Shown piece by piece: positions 27,064 through 34,635 of a stretch of 64,000 nucleotides of DNA (positions are counted from its first letter, which is position 1; each line of letters opens with the position of its first letter). Under the pieces are notes generated by a model. It was not told the DNA's origin. It did no database searches and worked only from the letters and a program-made list of their open reading frames with translations. The stretch is from Buttiauxella sp049686335 (GTDB taxonomy: Bacteria; Pseudomonadota; Gammaproteobacteria; Enterobacterales; Enterobacteriaceae). Where the stretch lies: the NCBI RefSeq assembly GCF_049686335.1, contig NZ_JBAVHX010000004.1, positions 620,001-684,000 on the forward strand. Reading direction: 5' to 3'. Made by a program: the position numbers and the translations under genes.

Positions 27064-28383
27064 ATGGCGAATACCTGGTTTCCAAAATGGCATAAAAAAT
27101 CTGCGCTAACGGAAGGGGGTGTCATCGCACCGGATGAAACCCTGCCACTCGGCCAGACGCTGGTGATGGGCGTGCAGCACGCGGTAGCGATGTTTGGTGC
27201 GACGGTGTTGATGCCGCTGCTGATGGGGTTGGATCCCAACCTGTCGATATTGATGTCGGGCGTCGGCACCCTGCTGTTCTTCATCGTAACAGGTGGACGG
27301 GTACCGAGTTATTTAGGATCCAGTGCGGCGTTTGTCGGGGTGGTGATTGTCGTGACCGGATTTAATGGTCAGGGGCTGAACCCGCATCTTAGCGTGGCTT
27401 TGGGCGGAATTATCGCCTGCGGGCTGGTGTATACCTTAATTGGTTTTGTGGTGATGAAGGCCGGAACACGCTGGATTGAGCGCTTAATGCCGCCGGTGGT
27501 GACAGGCGCGGTGGTGATGGCTATCGGTCTGAATCTGGCACCGATTGCGGTGCGCGGGGTTTCCGCAAGCAGCTTTGATAGCTGGATGGCGGTAATGACG
27601 GTGCTGTGTATCGGTCTGGTAGCGGTGTTTACCCGCGGCATGATCCAGCGGCTGTTGATTCTGATTGGTTTGATTCTCGCCTGCGTGATTTACGCGGTAC
27701 TGGCTAATGGTTTTGGCTTTGGAAAACCGGTCGATTTCGCCCTGCTCAGTGCTGCCGCCTGGTTCGGGGTACCGCAACTCACCACGCCAACCTTTAACGT
27801 GCAGGCCATGATGTTGATTGCGCCGGTTGCGGTGATTCTGGTGGCGGAAAACCTCGGGCATTTAAAAGCCGTCGCGGGGATGACCGGCAAAAATATGGAT
27901 CCGTACATCGGCAAAGCGTTTGTCGGCGATGGGCTGGCGACCATGCTTTCTGGCTCGGTAGGCGGCAGCGGCGTGACCACCTATGCCGAGAACATTGGCG
28001 TGATGGCGGTGACCAAGGTCTATTCGACGCTGGTATTTGTCGCGGCATCCGGGATGGCGATGTTGCTCGGCTTTTCACCGAAGTTTGGCGCGTTGATTCA
28101 CACCATTCCGGCACCCGTTATTGGCGGAGCGTCCATCGTGGTATTCGGTTTGATTGCGGTGGCGGGTGCGCGGATCTGGGTGCAGCATCACGTTGATTTA
28201 AGCCAGAACGGCAATTTGATTATGGTGGCGGTCACCCTGGTGTTAGGCGCAGGTGATTTTGCCTTAACGCTGGGCGGATTCACGTTGGGTGGGATTGGTA
28301 CGGCGACGTTTGGTGCCATTATTTTGAACGCGATTTTAAGCCGCCGCCCGGTGGTGATTGCCGACAGTGCCGTCGTTCCATAA
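27064..28383 (+). CDS. rutG: Pyrimidine permease RutG
   Basis: Uracil/thymine importer of the NCS2 family, 439 residues with about 12-14 membrane helices. Family signatures: LPLGQTLVMGVQHAVAMFGA, VAENLGHLKAVAGMTGKNMD and GDGLATMLSGSVGGSGVTTYAEN (the central substrate-binding segment). It is the last gene of the operon, followed by REP units. Confidence 0.96.
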   Translation: MANTWFPKWHKKSALTEGGVIAPDETLPLGQTLVMGVQHAVAMFGATVLMPLLMGLDPNLSILMSGVGTLLFFIVTGGRVPSYLGSSAAFVGVVIVVTGFNGQGLNPHLSVALGGIIACGLVYTLIGFVVMKAGTRWIERLMPPVVTGAVVMAIGLNLAPIAVRGVSASSFDSWMAVMTVLCIGLVAVFTRGMIQRLLILIGLILACVIYAVLANGFGFGKPVDFALLSAAAWFGVPQLTTPTFNVQAMMLIAPVAVILVAENLGHLKAVAGMTGKNMDPYIGKAFVGDGLATMLSGSVGGSGVTTYAENIGVMAVTKVYSTLVFVAASGMAMLLGFSPKFGALIHTIPAPVIGGASIVVFGLIAVAGARIWVQHHVDLSQNGNLIMVAVTLVLGAGDFALTLGGFTLGGIGTATFGAIILNAILSRRPVVIADSAVVP

Positions 28384-28386
28384 GTC

Positions 28387-28566
28387 GGATGACGCTTCGC
28401 TTATCCGACCTACGGTAGTGGGGCACGGGTTGATTCCATGTCGGATGACGCTGCGCTTATCCGACCTACGGTAGTGGGGCTCGGGTTGATTCAATGTCGG
28501 ATGACGCTGCGCTTATCCGACATGGGACCGCTTACCGTAGGTCGGGCTAGCGTAGCGACCCCCGAC
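28387..28566. repeat. REP/BIME cluster with three tandem units
   Basis: Three copies of GTCGGATGACGCT(T/G)CGCTTATCCGAC begin about 28385, 28440 and 28496, separated by nearly identical spacers (CTACGGTAGTGGGG...GGGTTGATTC), giving a period of about 55-56 bp; an inverted unit GTAGGTCGGGCTAGC...CCCCGAC closes the cluster. It sits between the convergent rutG and transporter genes. Confidence 0.88.
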
Positions 28567-28586
28567 AGAACAGACATGATTCGGTC

Positions 28587-29495
28587 CTATAAAGCAGAGA
28601 GAGATTCCTGCTTCTTTTTGCGTTTCAGTTTCAACTCACTCACCAGTACGCCCAGCACAATTAACGCACCGCCTAATAACGCCAGCATCGGTAATCGCTC
28701 CCCCGCCAGACGGCCAAAAATCCCCGCCCACACCGGCTCACCGGTATAAATCACCGTCGCACGAGTCGGCGAAACACTACGTTGTGCCCAGTTCATCGTC
28801 ACCTGAATGATGGCGCTAAAAATCCCTAACCCCAGCGCGATGCCCCACAAACCCGGCGTCATGGCTGGAGCACTTTCACCCGCGGGGAGCATAGTGGCAA
28901 AGGCGACAATCGAGGCGGTGGCAAGCTGCACAATGGTCACGCGTTTGATATCCACTTTCCCGGCCCAGGCGCTAATCAGAATAATTTCTGCGGCAATCGC
29001 CAGCGCACCGATAAGTGTGATGATTTCACCAGCCCCCAACGTCAGTGATGTTCCCTCGGGCCCGGCGAGGAAAATCAGCCCGATAAACGCCAGGGCTACG
29101 CCAATCCAGGACATCAGGCCAGGCATTCTGCCCAGACAAATCCATTGCAACACAGGCACCAGCGGAACATACATGGCGGTGATAAAGGCTGATTTGCTGC
29201 TCGGGATGGTCTGCAATCCCCAGGTTTGCATGCTGTAGCCGATGGCAATCGAAATGCCGATAAACACCCCGGCTTTTACTTCAAGCCACGTCAGGCCGCG
29301 TAAGGTTTTCAGCGACAGTAACGCCACCGCCAACGCCGCTGTGGCAAAGCGTAATCCCACAAAGAAGAACGGCCCGCTCATGGTCATGGCGTATTGCACC
29401 GCAAGGAAAGTCCCACCCCAAAACATGGTGATAAGGATCAGAATCGCTTCTTGAGGTTTGATGGCTAATTGGTAACGGCGCAATAAGGCAGACAT
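28587..29495 (-). CDS. DMT-superfamily transporter (EamA domain, two repeats)
   Basis: Inner-membrane carrier of 302 residues with ten hydrophobic segments arranged as two EamA repeats, each ending near a helix like FITAMYVPLVPVLQWICLG and ATVIYTGEPVWAGIFG. The substrate cannot be told from sequence; relatives export metabolites. The ATG at 29495 (MSALLRRYQLAIKP) is the likely start, though no good ribosome site precedes it; an upstream TTG at 29618 lies in hairpin DNA. It ends in a Lys-rich cytoplasmic tail. It converges with rutG. Confidence 0.88.
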   Translation of the reverse strand: MSALLRRYQLAIKPQEAILILITMFWGGTFLAVQYAMTMSGPFFFVGLRFATAALAVALLSLKTLRGLTWLEVKAGVFIGISIAIGYSMQTWGLQTIPSSKSAFITAMYVPLVPVLQWICLGRMPGLMSWIGVALAFIGLIFLAGPEGTSLTLGAGEIITLIGALAIAAEIILISAWAGKVDIKRVTIVQLATASIVAFATMLPAGESAPAMTPGLWGIALGLGIFSAIIQVTMNWAQRSVSPTRATVIYTGEPVWAGIFGRLAGERLPMLALLGGALIVLGVLVSELKLKRKKKQESLSAL

Positions 29496-29574
29496 GGAAG
29501 TACCAGGAGAAATTTGAGCGGAACAAAGAAGGCCACTAGTTTGCGTGCAGGCGATGAGTGCTGCAATGGGAGAG

Positions 29575-29607
29575 TGAAAATAAAAACCGCCGATCGTAAC
29601 CGGCGGT
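29575..29607 (-). terminator. Rho-independent terminator of ymdF
   Basis: A 7-bp perfect stem ACCGCCG / CGGCGGT with an 8-base loop; on the minus strand it is followed by TTTTTATTTTC. It lies about 180 bp after the ymdF stop, beyond an ERIC element, and upstream of the transporter gene on the same strand. Confidence 0.75.
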
Positions 29608-29623
29608 GGGGATGGCAATCATC

Positions 29624-29750
29624 TATACCCTTCATACTTCAAGTTGCAGGTGCGTTGGCTGCTCTCGTGCACCCGAATCACTTACTTGAGTAAGCTCACC
29701 GGGACTTTCTTGATTGCCGCCTTCCCGCATCTCGAATTATTTTAGGTATA
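29624..29750. repeat. Full-length ERIC/IRU element (127 bp)
   Basis: Begins TATACCCTTCATACTTCAAG and ends CTCGAATTATTTTAGGTATA, with the core CACTTACTTGAGTAAGCTC between. The length equals the 127-bp family consensus. It sits between ymdF and its terminator, so it is transcribed with ymdF. Confidence 0.9.
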
Positions 29751-29788
29751 TCTCGAATTACTTAACGAATTGCGAAAGCCTGGCTGGC

Positions 29789-29965
29789 TTACTTACTGCT
29801 GCCTTTGCCGTGACTATTTTTGCCCCCTTTTTGGCCTGCTTCTGAGGCGCGTTGCGGGTCATTTTTGAAATTCCCGCCACTATGCTGACCACCTTTACGA
29901 CCTGCTTCTGATGCTCTTTCACGGTCTTCAGCGAAATTACCTGAACCACCACGATGGTTTGCCAT
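29789..29965 (-). CDS. ymdF: KGG-repeat stress-induced protein YmdF
   Basis: Small hydrophilic protein of 58 residues of the YciG/GsiB-like family. MANHRGGSGNFAEDRERASE is followed by two GGQHSGGNF/KGGKNSHGK segments with the paired Lys-Gly-Gly motif. The role is unknown; family members are linked to stress. The ATG at 29965 follows GGAGG. The gene is next to wrbA as in E. coli. Confidence 0.93.
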   Translation of the reverse strand: MANHRGGSGNFAEDRERASEAGRKGGQHSGGNFKNDPQRASEAGQKGGKNSHGKGSSK

Positions 29966-30240
29966 TTCTAACCTCCAGATTGGTGAAATAGTTAAGTCAT
30001 CATATTGCATTCAGTCAAAGAGTACTCTTTCACTGCACGGCTTACATTGACTTCATTGAACAGCGCCGCGTGGGATTAAGCTTAGTGCAGACAGGGCAAT
30101 TGACCAGTTAACCGTAATATTTTGCAATATGTAATCGCCAGAATGGGTGATTTTTTTTGCCGCTTAATCCATAAGATATTCTTATTTTTAATGAAATAGT
30201 CACCTGACGAAAATGTGACGTAATGCGACATTATTAATCT

Positions 30241-30366
30241 CAACCCCTAAATAATTTAAGTTGCATCGCGGCGGAAAGGGAGTAAATCCCCTGGAGCTTA
30301 CTAAAGTAAGTGACTGGGGTGAGGGAGTGCAGCCAACAATGAGGCAACTTAAAGTATGACGGGGTA
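30241..30366. repeat. Full-length ERIC/IRU element (about 126 bp)
   Basis: Contains the diagnostic core CCTGGAGCTTACTAAAGTA followed by AGTGACTGGGGTGAG, and the ends CCCCTAAATAATTTAAG and CTTAAAGTATGACGGGG. It lies 75 bp upstream of wrbA in the ymdF-wrbA gap (29966-30441), which otherwise shows no gene. Confidence 0.92.
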
Positions 30367-30441
30367 GTTGCAGTCTGAGCCACAGCACATATCTTTAACT
30401 CAGTGCAGCAAATCGCTGCGTCAAAGTAGGAGTGAGGCGAA

Positions 30442-31038
30442 ATGGCTAAAGTTCTGGTGCTTTATTACTCAATGTACGGACACATCGAAACCATGGCACA
30501 CGCTGTGGCAGAGGGTGCACAGAAAGTTGATGGCGTGGAAGTCACAGTGAAGCGCGTCCCGGAAACCATGTCAGCAGAGGCTTTCTTAAAAGCCGGGGGG
30601 AAAACGCAAAATGCTGCGCAAGCCACTCCGCAAGAGCTTGCCGATTATGACGCCATTATTTTTGGCACCCCTACTCGCTTTGGCAATATGTCCGGCCAGA
30701 TGCGCACCTTCCTCGATCAGACGGGCGGCCTTTGGGCTTCGGGCGCCCTGCACGGCAAACTGGCCAGCGTGTTTAGTTCGACCGGCACCGGCGGTGGCCA
30801 GGAACATACGATTTCATCCACATGGACAACTCTTGCGCATCATGGAATGGTCATCGTTCCTATCGGTTATGCTGCGCAAGAATTGTTTGATGTTTCACAG
30901 GTTCGCGGCGGCACGCCATACGGTGCCACGACAATTGCCGGTGCCGACGGTTCGCGCCAGCCAAGCCAGGAAGAGCTATCTATTGCTCGTTTCCAGGGCG
31001 AGCACGTGGCGGGATTAGCAGTTAAATTACACGGTTAA
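30442..31038 (+). CDS. wrbA: NAD(P)H:quinone oxidoreductase WrbA
   Basis: Tetrameric FMN enzyme that reduces quinones by two electrons, protecting against redox stress. The protein has 198 residues, flavodoxin-like: FMN phosphate loop YYSMYGHIETMA at residues 8-19, PTRFGNMSGQMRTFLDQTGGLW, and STGTGGGQEHT. The ATG follows GGAGTGAGG. It overlaps the 5' leader of yccJ, with which it is probably co-transcribed. Confidence 0.97.
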   Translation: MAKVLVLYYSMYGHIETMAHAVAEGAQKVDGVEVTVKRVPETMSAEAFLKAGGKTQNAAQATPQELADYDAIIFGTPTRFGNMSGQMRTFLDQTGGLWASGALHGKLASVFSSTGTGGGQEHTISSTWTTLAHHGMVIVPIGYAAQELFDVSQVRGGTPYGATTIAGADGSRQPSQEELSIARFQGEHVAGLAVKLHG

Positions 31039-31049
31039 TGGAGGAGAAC

Positions 31050-31277
31050 ATGCAGAATCAACAATCCAAAGTTCATCATGTTGGTGAATGGGCGAGTTTG
31101 AGAAACACCTCTCCTGAAATAGCTGAAGCTATTTTTGAAGTAGCAAAATTCGACGAAAAAATGGCGGAGAAAATTTGGGAAAATGGGAGCGATGAGGTGC
31201 TGTCGCTAGCCTTTGAAAAAACCGATAAAGACTCGCTGTTTTGGGGCGAGCAAACCATCGAACGGAAAAACGTCTAG
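31050..31277 (+). CDS. yccJ: YccJ family small protein
   Basis: 75-residue acidic protein of unknown function, very similar to E. coli YccJ (HHVGEWASLRNTSPEIAEAI; TDKDSLFWGEQTIERKNV). The ATG at 31050 has GGAGGAG upstream; a longer frame begins inside the wrbA stop codon without support. It follows wrbA by 11 bp. Confidence 0.93.
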   Translation: MQNQQSKVHHVGEWASLRNTSPEIAEAIFEVAKFDEKMAEKIWENGSDEVLSLAFEKTDKDSLFWGEQTIERKNV

Positions 31278-31284
31278 CGAGTCC

Positions 31285-31309
31285 ATCCCCCCGCCGATGG
31301 CGGGGGGAT
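31285..31309. terminator. Terminator hairpin between yccJ and agp
   Basis: An 11-bp perfect stem ATCCCCCCGCC / GGCGGGGGGAT with a GAT loop in the gap of two convergent genes. No long T-run follows on either strand, but the position and strength suit a shared terminator. Confidence 0.75.
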
Positions 31310-31318
31310 ACGTGTTAT

Positions 31319-32569
31319 CTATTTCGCCTGGTTAACCGTCTGCGTTAACACTTCAGTAAATTTCTCCCACGGACAGAATCCATTCACGTCAGTCGGGCAA
31401 CCATTGAGTTGCAGCGTCACTCTCTGCGGTGGCTGTTGCAGACTTAATACCTCCGCATTGCGCAGTTGCTCGCTACTTTGATAAACGTATTCCACTTTCA
31501 TCAAATCACGATTGGTCCCGGTATCATGCCAGCGCTGGAACATAATTTTCCCGCCGATTGGCGTGCGCTCATACTGGCCAGGCAGTTGATAAGGTTTGAA
31601 ATCCAGTGCGGTCAGCAATGACGCGATATTCGAGTCATGCCCCACCAGCAAGGTGATTTTCGGCCCTTTGGTTTCGTTTCCGACCAGGGTTTTTTGAATA
31701 TATTTAATCAACGGAGCCGCAACGTTTCGCGCGACTTGTGGCGAGGTAAACAACGTATCCTGATAGCCATTTTTCAGCTGGGATAAAACCTTCCATTGTT
31801 GGTCAGTTTTGATTTGCCCCCACGCCACGTTGTCCATCGGGAAACCTTCGTAATATTGCAACGTAAAGGCATCAACCAGCGAGTTCCCCACTTTAAGCGG
31901 GCCGCTGACACCCGGTTCTTCCGTGGCATTCGCGCTGAATTTGTCTTTCTCGGCCGTTAAATCGCACTGCTGTTTTTCTTTACAGCTGGGTGAGTCTTTA
32001 AAGCCAACGATCTGTTCAAGAAGCTGATAACTGTCGTCGAGTTTGTAGTGTTCGCGTTGGGTTTCCATCGCTTTCAACGCGGCTTGTTTGAATTCAGGGG
32101 AATCATTAGTGATGACCGGATTAAAGGTCGGATCCATGGTGCCCATTTTTTCCTGATGATGGACGGGAATATCACATCCAGGAAACGCGCCAGTGATAAA
32201 GAACTGGGCGGTCGCCACGGTACGCTGCAAGCTGTTGGCGTAAGCATAAACGCTTTGCGGCGTTGGGCACTCGCCCGTTTTTACGATGCCCTGCCCGGCC
32301 AACCATTCGCGCAGGTAATGCCCCATATACACTTCCAGCACGCCACCTTTAGTGGTGAGTTGGCCGCCGGGCACATCCCATTGCGGCCAGGATTGCGGGG
32401 TAGATTGTTCCAGCACGCTGCCGTTATTTGCCAGCGGTGCGCGCAAGTTATGGCGACTCATTAATAAAACTTGTTGCAGCTGATAACCCTGCGGCGTGGT
32501 ATCGGCTTGCGCCAACGCAGGGGCGAAGTAAGCCATTGCCAGTAAAGCTGCGATCGTTTTTTTATTCAT
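31319..32569 (-). CDS. agp: Periplasmic glucose-1-phosphatase Agp
   Basis: Histidine acid phosphatase that releases glucose from glucose-1-phosphate, 416 residues. A signal peptide (KKTIAALLAMAYFAPALAQA) starts the protein. The catalytic motif SRHNLRAPL and the proton-donor motif VGHDSNIAS are present; E. coli Agp likewise has Asn in place of the usual Gly-Arg of RHGXRXP. Paired cysteines (SPSCKEKQQC) suit the periplasm. The ATG follows GAGGATGAAGAG. Confidence 0.96.
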   Translation of the reverse strand: MNKKTIAALLAMAYFAPALAQADTTPQGYQLQQVLLMSRHNLRAPLANNGSVLEQSTPQSWPQWDVPGGQLTTKGGVLEVYMGHYLREWLAGQGIVKTGECPTPQSVYAYANSLQRTVATAQFFITGAFPGCDIPVHHQEKMGTMDPTFNPVITNDSPEFKQAALKAMETQREHYKLDDSYQLLEQIVGFKDSPSCKEKQQCDLTAEKDKFSANATEEPGVSGPLKVGNSLVDAFTLQYYEGFPMDNVAWGQIKTDQQWKVLSQLKNGYQDTLFTSPQVARNVAAPLIKYIQKTLVGNETKGPKITLLVGHDSNIASLLTALDFKPYQLPGQYERTPIGGKIMFQRWHDTGTNRDLMKVEYVYQSSEQLRNAEVLSLQQPPQRVTLQLNGCPTDVNGFCPWEKFTEVLTQTVNQAK

Positions 32570-32698
32570 CTCTTCATCCTCAAGATGTTATTGCACAAAA
32601 GTGCCGCATTCAGTTTGGCAGAAAAAACCCACCCCGCCCTTTGGGCCGATCGCAAAATAGACAAAGCAGGAAGGAAAACTACTCAATCCCGCTGCCAG

Positions 32699-32713
32699 GT
32701 TTTATAATAAAAC
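32699..32713. promoter_or_regulatory. Candidate HxlR operator 1 (own promoter)
   Basis: GTTTTATAATAAAAC, a 15-bp palindrome 41 bp upstream of the HxlR start. Two sites of the same length and pattern lie before the SDR gene. Confidence 0.6.
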
Positions 32714-32753
32714 TATCTGGCTCTTGATTTGTGCACTTGCCCATGGAGGCTCA

Positions 32754-33209
32754 ATGAAACGCAAAAGTATGCAAGGCAGTGCCTGCCCGGTCGCCCGCTC
32801 ACTGGATATTATCGGTGACTGGTGGTCGTTACTTATCGTGCGCGACGCTTTAAATGGCCTGACACGTTTTGGTGAGTTTCAAAAGCATCTCGGCATCGCC
32901 AAAAACATGCTCACGCAGCGGCTTAAACAGCTCGTGGAGCAGGATATTTTGACCGTGCGTCCGGCGACAGATGGCAGTGCGTGGAATGAATATGTGTTGA
33001 CGGAAAAGGGGCGCGCGCTGCAAACCGTGCTGGTCGCGCTGGCGCAATGGGGTGGCGATTATTTATATGATAGCGATGAAACTTGCAGTGTGCTGGTTGA
33101 CGATGAGCTCCATCAACCGCTGCGCAAGTTGATGCTTCAAGCGCAGGATGGCCGGGTGCTTACGCCCGATGAAGTGGTGGCAAAGCAACCTGATATTGTA
33201 GTGGATTAA
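32754..33209 (+). CDS. HxlR-family transcriptional regulator
   Basis: Winged-helix regulator of 151 residues. The N-terminal HxlR signature is clear: a Cys in GSACPVARSLDIIGDWWSLLIVRDAL, then FGEFQKHLGIAKNMLTQRLKQLVEQDIL and the wing YVLTEKGRAL. The single N-terminal Cys before PVAR is often the redox or electrophile sensor in this family. The ATG at 32754 follows GGAGG. It is upstream of, and probably controls, the SDR gene. Its inducer is unknown. Confidence 0.92.
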   Translation: MKRKSMQGSACPVARSLDIIGDWWSLLIVRDALNGLTRFGEFQKHLGIAKNMLTQRLKQLVEQDILTVRPATDGSAWNEYVLTEKGRALQTVLVALAQWGGDYLYDSDETCSVLVDDELHQPLRKLMLQAQDGRVLTPDEVVAKQPDIVVD

Positions 33210-33233
33210 GTAATTGTCGTTTTTGTTGAAGTT

Positions 33234-33264
33234 GTAGGGTGGATAAGCGCAGCGTCATCCACCG
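33234..33264. repeat. REP element
   Basis: Single unit GTAGGGTGGATAAGCGCAG then CGTCATCCACCG, between the HxlR gene and the SDR promoter. Confidence 0.75.
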
Positions 33265-33325
33265 CCCTTCCCCGCGTGAAAACTCTCTGTGCAAAACGCA
33301 AAACGAAAAAATTCCACGCAAAATG

Positions 33326-33377
33326 GTTGCATTATAAAACCATCACATCTATTTTTAATTCAGTTTCATTATGAAAC
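33326..33377. promoter_or_regulatory. Candidate HxlR operators 2 and 3 (SDR promoter)
   Basis: GTTGCATTATAAAAC at 33326-33340 and GTTTCATTATGAAAC at 33363-33377, both 15 bp and palindromic, share the form GTTT-ATTAT-AAAC with the site before the HxlR gene. Centre-to-centre distance is 37 bp. The second ends 32 bp before the SDR start. Confidence 0.6.
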
Positions 33378-33408
33378 CAAATTCATCTTTCATCGACGAG
33401 GCTCCACC

Positions 33409-34200
33409 ATGACCACATCCCCTTCAGTTGCAGTAATTACCGGCGCATCTTCTGGCATTGGCGCGGTTTATGCGGAGCGTTTCGCCGCTCGCGGCTATGA
33501 TTTATTGTTAGTTGCCCGCCGTGAAGACCGCCTGCGCGATCTGGCCGCGAAGCTAGAGTCGTCATACGGTATTTCAGTGCAAACGCTGCCTGCGGATCTG
33601 GCTCGTGATGAAGGGATGCAAATCGTTGAAGACGCATTGCGCACTAATGAACGCGTCAGTGTGCTGGTTAACAATGCGGGCACCGCGCACCTTGCCCCGT
33701 TTACCGCAGGCAGTGCTGAATTACATCAGGCAGACATTATGTTGAACATCACTGCGCTGACTCGCCTGAGCCTCGCCGCCCTGAGCCGTTTCCAGGCAAA
33801 AAACAGCGGCACGCTGATTAATATTGCGTCAGTCGTTTCCCTTCATGCCATCGCCGGAAGTGCGGTGTACAGCGGCACCAAAGGCTATGTGCTGAATTTC
33901 ACCCGCGGTTTGCAACAAGAGATTGCCGGTAGCAATATCCGTATTCAGGCAGTGTTGCCTGCGGTAACGGCAACGGAAATCTGGGAAGTCTCAGGGGTGT
34001 CCATGGAACATCTGGCACCTGAGTCCATCATGACCACAGAAAACATGGTGGATGCCGCATTAGCCGGGTTAGATCAGGGCGAAGAGGTTACCGTGCCACC
34101 GCTGCACGATCTGGCGTTGTGGGAAGCTTATGAGTCAGCAAGACTGGCGATTTTCGATGCATCACGCACCGGCGTTCCTGCCCCGCGTTATCAGAAGTAG
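33409..34200 (+). CDS. Short-chain dehydrogenase/reductase
   Basis: Cytoplasmic NAD(P)H-dependent oxidoreductase of 263 residues. The Rossmann motif ITGASSGIGAVYAERFA and the active-site Tyr-Lys in YSGTKGYV are present, with NNAGTAHLAPF and the catalytic-Ser region INIASVVS. The RR pair in VARREDRL suggests NADPH preference. The substrate is unknown; pairing with an HxlR regulator suggests detoxification of reactive carbonyls. The ATG at 33409 follows GAGG. Confidence 0.92.
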   Translation: MTTSPSVAVITGASSGIGAVYAERFAARGYDLLLVARREDRLRDLAAKLESSYGISVQTLPADLARDEGMQIVEDALRTNERVSVLVNNAGTAHLAPFTAGSAELHQADIMLNITALTRLSLAALSRFQAKNSGTLINIASVVSLHAIAGSAVYSGTKGYVLNFTRGLQQEIAGSNIRIQAVLPAVTATEIWEVSGVSMEHLAPESIMTTENMVDAALAGLDQGEEVTVPPLHDLALWEAYESARLAIFDASRTGVPAPRYQK

Positions 34201-34216
34201 TCGCTATACCCACGCC

Positions 34217-34244
34217 TAAAAAAGCCCCGCAACTTTTCGGGGCT
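34217..34244 (-). terminator. Rho-independent terminator (minus strand, probably also plus)
   Basis: Stem AGCCCCG / CGGGGCT with an 8-base loop. On the minus strand TTTTTTAGG follows, so it serves the small gene at 34276-34551. It also sits 20 bp after the SDR stop. Confidence 0.85.
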
Positions 34245-34275
34245 GATATCGGTTCAGGGAATGACGGGGAGAAGC

Positions 34276-34551
34276 TTAAACCGCGTTAGAACTAGGTATC
34301 AGGTTTTCGCTAACGCTGTAATCCATGAGTTGCCAGACCAGCGGTTGGCCCGCGTGATAAGGCATGATGGTGCCTTTCTCAACAGTCACGACCTGAGTCA
34401 TCGCATTAACTGCCGCGCTCCAGATGCCGCTTTGCTGGCAAAGCGTGCCACTATATTGGGTATAGCCTAATGGTTTTCGGTTCGTCCCCTCCTGAGAACC
34501 GTCAACATTGAAGCCAGAGCCATAATGATAAGTCGCACTGTCTATCTTCAT
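34276..34551 (-). CDS. Small protein of unknown function
   Basis: 91 residues, no signal peptide or membrane segment, not recognised. The segment TLCQQSGIWSAAVNAMTQVVTV, with a lone Cys before a Ser-Gly-hydrophobic-Trp, recalls C-terminal tips of shufflon-type pilins and some phage tail proteins; this is a weak resemblance. The ATG is preceded by AGGAAG at 8 bp and a strong terminator follows, so it looks like a real single gene. It borders the flagellar cluster. Confidence 0.65.
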   Translation of the reverse strand: MKIDSATYHYGSGFNVDGSQEGTNRKPLGYTQYSGTLCQQSGIWSAAVNAMTQVVTVEKGTIMPYHAGQPLVWQLMDYSVSENLIPSSNAV

Positions 34552-34635
34552 TATGTTACTTCCTGGTAATTAATGGATGGTAACCCTGTACAGCGACACA
34601 ACTATTCGGCAAATTAATACCGTAAGTAAACTATT

